From positions 1-8,205 of the forward strand of contig JAQGJZ010000436.1 in NCBI GenBank assembly GCA_028290385.1: a stretch of 8,205 bases of DNA, given 5' to 3'. The first letter of the stretch is position 1; each line of letters starts with the position of its first letter. Positions 1 to 4,631 of this stretch are shown here, piece by piece. A program made the translations under genes and the position numbers. The notes under the pieces are model-generated. The model did no database searches and was not told where the DNA came from. It saw nothing but the letters and a program-made list of their open reading frames with translations. The stretch is from Enterovirga sp. Its GTDB lineage: Bacteria; Pseudomonadota; Alphaproteobacteria; Rhizobiales; Beijerinckiaceae.

Positions 1-398
1 GAGGCGGCCTTGTCGATGAAGGAATCGCGGAAGTAGCCGGCCACGAAGCCGAACAGGCAGCCGAAGAAGAAGCCGATCATCGTGGCGAGCAGCGACAGCC
101 GCAGCGTGTAGCCAACGGCCTTGAACACCTCGTCGGTGACCGGCCGGCCGGTCGCGATGGAGGTGCCGAGGTCGCCATGTGCGGCGCGCCACAGCCAGCG
201 GCCGAACTGCTCGGGATAGGAGCGGTCGAACCCGTACAGGGTGCGCAGCATGGCCTGCAGATCGGCGGAGGCGTCCGGCGGCAGCACGGAGACGAGCGGG
301 TCGCCCGGCGCGATATGGACAAGCGCGAAGCAGACCAGCGCGACCCCGAACAGGATCGGGACCGTGTAGACGACGCGGCGGGCGAGATAGGCGAGCAT
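1..398 (-). CDS. Peptide-type ABC transporter permease (DppB/OppB family), N-terminal part
   Basis: This is the inner-membrane channel subunit of a binding-protein-dependent peptide/opine-type ABC importer. Only the first 132 codons are present; the gene continues past position 1. The start MLAYLARRVV is followed by a hydrophobic helix at about residues 9-30, then APGDP (30-34), typical of the DppB periplasmic segment. Next come a YGFD(x)4-6 stretch, HGDLGTS (74-80) and a second membrane helix at about 98-120. Order and spacing match the N-terminal third of DppB/OppB/GsiC permeases. The ATG at 398 is chosen because the family starts just before helix 1. A GAGG at 413-410 lies 11 nt upstream as a ribosome binding site, directly abutting the palindromic repeat at 414-513. 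It is second in the operon after the solute-binding protein. The substrate cannot be told from this fragment. Confidence 0.9.
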   Translation of the reverse strand, partial: MLAYLARRVVYTVPILFGVALVCFALVHIAPGDPLVSVLPPDASADLQAMLRTLYGFDRSYPEQFGRWLWRAAHGDLGTSIATGRPVTDEVFKAVGYTLRLSLLATMIGFFFGCLFGFVAGYFRDSFIDKAA

Positions 399-413
399 CG
401 GGCGCAGTGCCTC

Positions 414-513
414 GTCAGTCCGGGCGGCGCCGTAAGCGCCAACCCGGAACCCACGACTGGGTGATGGAGCTTGATCGTGGGTTCCGGGTGCCGCTTCGCG
501 GCCCCGGAATGAC
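414..513. repeat. Cloverleaf-like palindromic intergenic repeat (REP-like element)
   Basis: A 100-bp element can fold as a closed outer stem carrying three hairpins. The outer stem pairs GTCAGTCCGGG (414-424) with CCCGGAATGAC (503-513), 10 of 11 positions. Hairpin 1 is GGCGC-cgtaa-GCGCC (426-440). The central hairpin has perfect 15-bp arms, ACCCGGAACCCACGA (442-456) and TCGTGGGTTCCGGGT (475-489), with an 18-nt loop. Hairpin 3 is GCCGC-ttc-GCGGC (490-502). It starts 8 nt past the solute-binding-protein stop and ends 15 nt before the permease start, so it will be in the operon mRNA. Minus-strand read-through of its edge gives VIPGPRSGTRNPRS, a peptide I recognise from spurious ORFs in alphaproteobacterial genomes, so it is probably a dispersed family. 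By analogy with REP/IRU elements it may stabilise upstream mRNA or lower permease expression; that is inference. Confidence 0.8.
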
Positions 514-521
514 GCTCAGGC

Positions 522-2180
522 TCACTCCATCGACATCGTGGCGAAGTCGATGAACCAGCTCTGGGGCTGCACGACGCCCTTCACCTTCGGCGACATCGCG
601 CGCGGGCCGACATCGTGCGCGACCCAAACAAAGGGTGCTTCCTCCACGATGCGCTTGTGCAGCCGCGCCAGGGCCTCGTCGCGCGCCTTGTCCTCGAACG
701 TGGTGCGCGCGTCGGCGATGAGCTTGTCGAACTCGTCGTTGCCGAAGAAGCCCCAGTTGTTGGAGACGGGCGGGAAGGTCTTGGTCGAGGTGAAGCGCAC
801 CATCCCGAAGAACGGGTCCATGGCCGCGTAGCTCACGTTGATCGCGTGCGAGCCGCGGGCGGATGCGTCCTTCGCGCCCTGGCGCCAATTCGTGAACAGC
901 GTGTTCCACTCGATCACGTCGAGCTCGACGTCGAAGAAGCACTCCTTCAGCGCCTGCTGCAGGTACTCGTTCATCGGGATCGGCATCATCTGCCCGGAGC
1001 CCGAGGCGGAGGCCTGCACCTTCACCTTGAGCGGCTTGGCGGCCGAATGGCCCGCCTCCGTCATCAGCTTCTTGGCCGCCGCCGGGTCGTACTTGATCTT
1101 GAAGGAGGGGTTCCCGTTCCAGGGGTGCCCTTCCTCGTAGGTCGCGTAGGCCTCGGCCATCAGGCCGTTCAGCGCTTCCTTGAGCTCCGTGCGGTTGATG
1201 CAGAGATTGGCCGCGTGGCGCACGCGCTTGTCGAGCCACGGCGAGCCTTCCACGAAGGAGAGCTGCCAGGGCCAGACATGCGGCTGCGCGTTCTGGTACA
1301 TCTTGAAGCCGCGGCTCTTGATCTGGTCGAGCGCGTCCGGGGCCGGGGCCTCGATCCAATCGACCTGGCCCGACAGCAGCGCCGCCGTGCGGGCATTCGC
1401 CTCCGGCAGCGGCAGAAGAACGACCTTGGGGATCTTCGGCCGGCGCTTCTCGTCCCAATAGGTGGCGTTGGCCGCGAGCTCGAGCCGCTCGCGCGGCACG
1501 AAGCGCGTCACCTTGAACGGGCCGGAGCCGGAGGGATCGGCCGCAAAGGCCGTCCAGGCCTGCTTGGCTCTTTCGGCCGGGTCGGTGGCCGATGCCGGAA
1601 CGGCCTTCAGCTTCGCGTCCCAATGGGCCGGCGAGGCCATGAACAGGTTCGACAGGTTGATGGGCAGGAACGAATCCGGCTCCGAGGTCGTGAGCTCGAC
1701 CGTCATGTCGTCGACCGCCCGGGCCGAACGCAGGGTCGGCATGCGCGAGACCGTGACGCCGACCTGGCTGGGGTCGAAATGCGGGGCCGCCTTGTCCAGC
1801 ACCTTCTGCACGTTCCAGACCACGGCGGCGGCGTTGAAGTCGGACCCGTCGTGGAATTTCACGCCGGGGCGGAGCTTGAAGTGCCACTTGGTCTTGTCGT
1901 CCGTGACCTTCCACTCGGTGGCGACGCCCGGGATGAGAACGGACGGTTCCTTTTCCTTGGACAGGTCCCAGTGGGTGAGGGCGTCGTAGATCGGGATCCC
2001 GGTGAAGCGGTTGCCCTCGAAACCCTGATCCGGCTGGCCGAGGGTGCGCGGGATGTCCGCGGCCGTCATGGCGATCCGGAGAACCTTCTCCTGAGCTGCT
2101 GCTCCCGAGGCGGCGAGACCGGCCGCAATGCCGACGGCCAAAAGGCTGCAGCCGAAGCGCAGCGCCCAACGCGATACCAT
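522..2180 (-). CDS. ABC transporter substrate-binding protein, family 5 (DppA/OppA-like)
   Basis: This is a periplasmic binding protein of 552 residues that delivers a peptide, opine or related ligand to the permease encoded downstream. A Sec signal peptide is clear: RW/R positive start, hydrophobic core at about residues 9-24, and an AAA-QE cleavage region near 29/30; no lipobox cysteine is seen. The family-5 signature region lies at about 99-115 (WHFKLRPGVKFHDGSDF), and the usual GVATEW block is at 85-90. Length is typical for the family (500-600). The ATG at 2180 is preceded by a strong ribosome binding site, GGGAGGGG at 2194-2187, 6 nt away, and followed directly by the signal peptide, so the start is secure. 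A consensus sigma-54 promoter lies 58-74 bp upstream of the start. A palindromic repeat separates the gene from the permease. Ligand specificity is not predictable; non-peptide ligands are common in this family. Confidence 0.95.
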   Translation of the reverse strand: MVSRWALRFGCSLLAVGIAAGLAASGAAAQEKVLRIAMTAADIPRTLGQPDQGFEGNRFTGIPIYDALTHWDLSKEKEPSVLIPGVATEWKVTDDKTKWHFKLRPGVKFHDGSDFNAAAVVWNVQKVLDKAAPHFDPSQVGVTVSRMPTLRSARAVDDMTVELTTSEPDSFLPINLSNLFMASPAHWDAKLKAVPASATDPAERAKQAWTAFAADPSGSGPFKVTRFVPRERLELAANATYWDEKRRPKIPKVVLLPLPEANARTAALLSGQVDWIEAPAPDALDQIKSRGFKMYQNAQPHVWPWQLSFVEGSPWLDKRVRHAANLCINRTELKEALNGLMAEAYATYEEGHPWNGNPSFKIKYDPAAAKKLMTEAGHSAAKPLKVKVQASASGSGQMMPIPMNEYLQQALKECFFDVELDVIEWNTLFTNWRQGAKDASARGSHAINVSYAAMDPFFGMVRFTSTKTFPPVSNNWGFFGNDEFDKLIADARTTFEDKARDEALARLHKRIVEEAPFVWVAHDVGPRAMSPKVKGVVQPQSWFIDFATMSME

Positions 2181-2186
2181 CGTGTT

Positions 2187-2194
2187 CCCCTCCC
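2187..2194 (-). promoter_or_regulatory. Strong ribosome binding site of the solute-binding protein
   Basis: Minus-strand GGGAGGGG lies 6 nt before the ATG at 2180. It is the strongest purine-rich Shine-Dalgarno match among the genes in this window, consistent with high expression expected of a binding protein. A small leader hairpin (2194-2207) ends at its outermost base. Confidence 0.8.
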
Positions 2195-2225
2195 GGTGTG
2201 TTCACCGTCCGGCTTCGACAAGCCG
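2194..2225 (-). other. Two tandem hairpins in the 5' leader of the solute-binding-protein mRNA
   Basis: Read on the minus strand, the leader holds CGGCTT-GTCG-AAGCCG (2225-2210; 6-bp stem, 4-nt loop) and then, 2 nt on, CGGTG-AACA-CACCG (2207-2194; 5-bp stem, 4-nt loop). Both are perfect. The first would begin about 2 nt from the transcription start predicted from the sigma-54 promoter (about 2227). A 5'-terminal stem often protects mRNA; the second touches the ribosome binding site. The pairing is direct observation; a function is inferred. Confidence 0.45.
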
Positions 2226-2237
2226 CCTTCCAGGAGC

Positions 2238-2254
2238 AGCAATGGTCGTGCCAG
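2238..2254 (-). promoter_or_regulatory. Sigma-54 (RpoN) -24/-12 promoter
   Basis: The minus strand reads CTGGCACGACCATTGCT, which fits the RpoN consensus YTGGCACGrNNNTTGCW at every specified position, with the GG of -24 at 2252-2251 and the GC of -12 at 2240-2239 in correct spacing. It points toward the solute-binding-protein gene. The predicted start near 2227 gives a leader of about 46 nt containing the strong ribosome binding site. Such promoters need an AAA+ enhancer-binding activator (NtrC-like or other), so the uptake operon is probably switched on by nitrogen limitation or a specific inducer. No activator gene is in the window. Confidence 0.85.
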
Positions 2255-2267
2255 ACTGGTGGGCGAA

Positions 2268-2296
2268 GCTTACCCGAACCGAGCGGGGCGGGAAGC
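2268..2296. promoter_or_regulatory. Imperfect inverted repeat upstream of the sigma-54 promoter (possible activator site)
   Basis: GCTTACCCG (2268-2276) and CGGGAAGC (2289-2296) form an inverted repeat with one unpaired base and a 12-nt spacer. It lies 14-42 bp beyond the -24 element, in the divergent region shared with the racemase-family gene. It could be an activator or repressor operator. It is closer than the 80-200 bp usual for sigma-54 enhancers and does not match the NtrC consensus, so confidence is low. Confidence 0.25.
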
Positions 2297-2330
2297 GAAA
2301 TCGCCAGGCCCCGTCTCGTCCTTCCGGACC

Positions 2331-3077
2331 ATGCGTCTGCTGCTCATCAACCCGAACACGACCGAGAACATCACCGAGTTGTTGGCGCTGCGGGCCCGCG
2401 ACTTCGCGGGACCCGGTGTCGAGATCAGGGCCGTCTCCGGACGGTTCGGGGCGCGCTACATCGCGAGCCGGGCGGCGGCGGCCATTGCGGGCCACGCCGC
2501 ACTCGAGGCCCTGGCCGAGCATCAGGCCGGCTGCGACGCCGTGCTTCTCGCCTGTTTCGGGGATCCGGGCCTTTGGGCCCTGAAGGAGCTGTCGCCGGTG
2601 CCGGTGGTCGGCATGGCGGAAGCGTCCTGCCATCTCGCCTGCCTATCTGGCAGGCAGTTTTCCATCGTGACCGGTGGCGAGCGCTGGGCCGCGATGCTGC
2701 GCGAGTTCGTCGCCTCGCTCGGCCTGTCCTCGCGCCTGGCCAGCATCCGCACGGTTGCGCCGACCGGCGCAGAGATCGCCGCCGAGCTGGATCGCGCGCT
2801 GGCCATGCTGGCCGCGAGCTGCCGCGCCTGTGCCGAGGAGGATGGGGCGGAGGCCGTGATCCTCGGCGGGGCAGGGCTCGCCGGGCTCGCGGGGCGGATC
2901 GCGTCCGGCGTGCCCGTGCCGGTGATCTGCTCGCTGGAGGCCGGGATCAGAGCCACGATCGCGGCCGCGGAACTGCGCCTCGCCAAGGCAACGGGCGGCT
3001 CGCTGGCCGGCACGCCGGCGGTCGCCAGCGCCGGCCTCTCCGAGGCGCTCGCCGCGATGCTGGACCCGGGGCGCTAG
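2331..3077 (+). CDS. Asp/Glu/hydantoin racemase superfamily protein with one catalytic cysteine replaced
   Basis: A 248-residue protein of the Asp/Glu racemase superfamily, closest in feel to hydantoin/allantoin racemases. It starts with the family's hallmark MRLLLINPNT (1-10), has the first catalytic block LLACFGDPGL with Cys75 (72-81), PVVGMAEAS (91-99), and the second block VILGGAGLAGL (176-186). In cofactor-independent racemases the second block reads LGCAG; here residue 180 is Gly. The later block, usually PVIDG, reads PVICS and supplies Cys200. It may therefore be a one-base enzyme such as an isomerase or decarboxylase, or inactive; two-base racemisation is doubtful. Length fits the family. 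The ATG at 2331 is chosen because homologues begin there, although no good Shine-Dalgarno precedes it. It is divergent from the sigma-54-driven uptake operon, suggesting it handles the imported compound. Its stop overlaps the stop of the opposite gene. Confidence 0.88.
   Translation: MRLLLINPNTTENITELLALRARDFAGPGVEIRAVSGRFGARYIASRAAAAIAGHAALEALAEHQAGCDAVLLACFGDPGLWALKELSPVPVVGMAEASCHLACLSGRQFSIVTGGERWAAMLREFVASLGLSSRLASIRTVAPTGAEIAAELDRALAMLAASCRACAEEDGAEAVILGGAGLAGLAGRIASGVPVPVICSLEAGIRATIAAAELRLAKATGGSLAGTPAVASAGLSEALAAMLDPGR
3074..3077. other. Shared CTAG palindrome: two convergent stop codons
   Basis: CTAG at 3074-3077 is read as TAG on the plus strand (3075-3077, end of the racemase-family gene) and as TAG on the minus strand (3076-3074, end of malonyl-CoA decarboxylase). 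The two coding regions overlap by 4 bp, leaving no room for a terminator outside coding sequence, so convergent transcripts must run into each other's genes or end within them. Confidence 0.95.
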
Positions 3078-4465
3078 ACCGCGACCCGGCCCTCGAGGAT
3101 CCCGGCTTCGAAGTCGCGGAGCTGACGCTGGATGGGGGCCGAAGCGGCCACGGTGCCCTGGTTGGCGAAAGCCTCGTGGTGGGCCTCGATCGTCCCAAGG
3201 TCATACAGGTAGTTCACCATGAGGCCCGCGCCTTCGCGCAGCCCCTTGGGCGAGGTGTCGCCGAGCCAGTTCACTCGCTCCAGCCGGGCGCCGTTGCCGA
3301 GGTGGAAGCGCGCAACCGGGTCGAGCGGCTGGCCCTTTCCGGTCTTGATGCGCAGAAAATAGGCGGAGGCGAGCCCGAGGATGATCGGCCGCAACTCCGC
3401 CGCGCGCTCCGCATCCTGGTGCCAATCGGGCTCGGCGAGGGCCGCGAGCGGGCCGGCGTCCAGCCCGGGCAGGCCTGCGGCCTCCGGGTTCTCGGCCACA
3501 CGGCCGAGCCACTTGCCGAAGCCCGGCACGGGCGAGAGCGTGACAAAGGTCTTCAGCGAGGGGATGTCGCGGCAAAGATCCTCGACCACCTGCTTGATCA
3601 GGAAGTTGCCGAAGGAGATGCCCCGCAGCCCGGGCTGGCAGTTGCTGATGGAATAGAACACCGCCGTGGTCGCACGCTCGGGAGCGAGGGGCTCGCGGTC
3701 CTCCTTGAGCAGGTCCTGGATCGAGTGCGGGATTTCGCGGGTGAGCGCCACCTCGACGAAGATGAGCGGCTCGTCGATCAGCGACGGGTGGAAGAACGCG
3801 TAGCAGCGCCGGTCCGGCGGCTGCACGCGGCGCCGCAAATCGTCCCAGCCCTGGATCGTGTGCACCGCCTCGTAGCGGATGATGCGCTCCAGGATGTCCG
3901 CGGGCGTCGACCAGGCGATGCGCTGCATCATCAGGAAGCCGCGGTTGAACCAGGAATGGAACAGGTGCTCGAGGTCGTCGGCGACGCTGGCAAATTCGGG
4001 ATGGCTGCCGGTCTCGGCCAGCAGGTCCTGGCGCATGGCGACCAGGGCGCGGGTGCCGTTCGGGGCGAGGTTGAGCCGGCGAAACAGCTCCTGCCGCGGC
4101 GGCTCGACGGCCCGCAGCAGCGCCTGCAGGCTCGCCGTGCTCTGCGTCTGCTCGTATTCCGCCCAGGCGGCGCGCAGCCTTTCCGGGTTCGGCCCGAATT
4201 GCTGCGCGAGCAGCCGGAAATACTCCGTGCGGTCCTCTGGCGAGAGATGGGCGTAGAGGTCGAGCACCTGCTTGGCGATCGCGACGCCGGACGCTTCGCC
4301 GCGGCCTGACAGCAGCGCGTGCGAGAGCTCCGCGATGGTCTGGCTCCGGGCGGCGTTGCGCCAGCCGACGCGGGAGATCGCCGGCACCACGGCCGAGCGT
4401 TCGAGCAAGCTGCGCCCGCGTTCGGCAATCTCGCCGAGCATGTCCTGAAAAAAGCTCGTGCTCAT
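3074..4465 (-). CDS. matA: Malonyl-CoA decarboxylase
   Basis: Converts malonyl-CoA to acetyl-CoA and CO2 in the cytoplasm, for malonate breakdown or to control malonyl-CoA levels. The 463-residue product has the helical N-terminal domain (about 1-170) and the GNAT-like catalytic domain (about 180-463). Family blocks visible are YAFFHPSLIDEPLIFVEVAL (222-241), FYSISNCQPGLRGISFGNFL (270-289), and RFHLGNGARLERVNW (386-400). His388 aligns with His423 of the human enzyme (FHLQNGA), and the catalytic serine lies in YSIS (271-274). The C-terminal block GLMVNYLYDL (414-423) matches human GLMANYRYFL. The ATG at 4465 is preferred over a start at 4525 because the extra 20 residues are low-complexity Arg-rich and 463 residues matches bacterial MatA (about 460); a GGGACAGG-like site precedes it. 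No malonyl-CoA synthetase (matB) or malonate transporter is adjacent. Confidence 0.95.
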   Translation of the reverse strand: MSTSFFQDMLGEIAERGRSLLERSAVVPAISRVGWRNAARSQTIAELSHALLSGRGEASGVAIAKQVLDLYAHLSPEDRTEYFRLLAQQFGPNPERLRAAWAEYEQTQSTASLQALLRAVEPPRQELFRRLNLAPNGTRALVAMRQDLLAETGSHPEFASVADDLEHLFHSWFNRGFLMMQRIAWSTPADILERIIRYEAVHTIQGWDDLRRRVQPPDRRCYAFFHPSLIDEPLIFVEVALTREIPHSIQDLLKEDREPLAPERATTAVFYSISNCQPGLRGISFGNFLIKQVVEDLCRDIPSLKTFVTLSPVPGFGKWLGRVAENPEAAGLPGLDAGPLAALAEPDWHQDAERAAELRPIILGLASAYFLRIKTGKGQPLDPVARFHLGNGARLERVNWLGDTSPKGLREGAGLMVNYLYDLGTIEAHHEAFANQGTVAASAPIQRQLRDFEAGILEGRVAV

Positions 4466-4485
4466 ACCTGTCCCGCTTCGCGCGC

Positions 4486-4506
4486 GGCGTGCCGTGCAGG
4501 CACGTC
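4486..4506 (-). promoter_or_regulatory. Inverted repeat in the leader/promoter region of malonyl-CoA decarboxylase
   Basis: CGTGCC (4488-4493), spacer GTGCA, GGCACG (4499-4504) is a perfect 6-bp inverted repeat, extended by a G-T and a G-C pair to 4486/4506. It lies 21 to 41 bp upstream of the ATG at 4465. It is either an mRNA hairpin or a dimeric regulator operator; mat genes in rhizobia are controlled by a GntR-type protein, but I see no direct match to a known site. Confidence 0.3.
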
Positions 4507-4583
4507 TAATCCGCAGCGATGACAATCGTCCGACGCGTCCCCCGGCGAGGGACGCAAGGGCGCCTTACGGCCAAGATGAGGGA

Positions 4584-4627
4584 GCGGCAGCGGTCGCGCA
4601 ATGCAGGATGGCGTGCCCCGCTGCCGC
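4584..4627 (-). terminator. Possible terminator or 3' hairpin after the glucan exporter gene
   Basis: GCGGCAGCGG (4584-4593) and CCGCTGCCGC (4618-4627) form perfect 10-bp inverted arms around a 24-nt loop, starting 4 nt after the exporter stop codon on the minus strand. There is no run of T after the stem, so a classical intrinsic terminator is not supported. It may be a 3'-end stabilising structure or a Rho-assisted stop. Confidence 0.35.
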
Positions 4628-4631
4628 AAGC

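Noticed and set aside
1200..1230. TGGCGCACGCGCTTGT on the plus strand as a second sigma-54 site
   Set aside because: It deviates from the TGGCAC core, has wrong spacing to the TTG, and lies inside a coding gene pointing antisense.
415..2205. 596-codon minus-strand open frame overlapping the binding-protein gene in another frame
   Set aside because: Low-complexity Arg/Gly composition. Its tail is translation of the palindromic repeat (VIPGPRSGTRNPRS), and the correct frame has signal peptide and family motifs.
2385..2425. GC-rich symmetric stretch in the start of the racemase-family gene as an NtrC site
   Set aside because: It does not match GCACC-N5-GGTGC. Symmetry of this kind is frequent in GC-rich coding sequence.
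615..3077. 820-codon plus-strand open frame running antisense through the binding-protein gene
   Set aside because: Only its last 248 codons (from 2331) encode a recognisable protein. The rest is Arg/Gly/Val-rich sequence opposite a well-supported gene, as expected at high GC.
2198..4309. 703-codon plus-strand open frame
   Set aside because: It is out of frame with the racemase-family gene and antisense to malonyl-CoA decarboxylase; composition is Arg/Gly/Ala-rich and no domain is visible.
4466..4525. 20-residue N-terminal extension of malonyl-CoA decarboxylase (start at 4525)
   Set aside because: The extension is Arg-rich and covers the dyad at 4486-4506. The start at 4465 gives the usual family length and has a better placed ribosome site.
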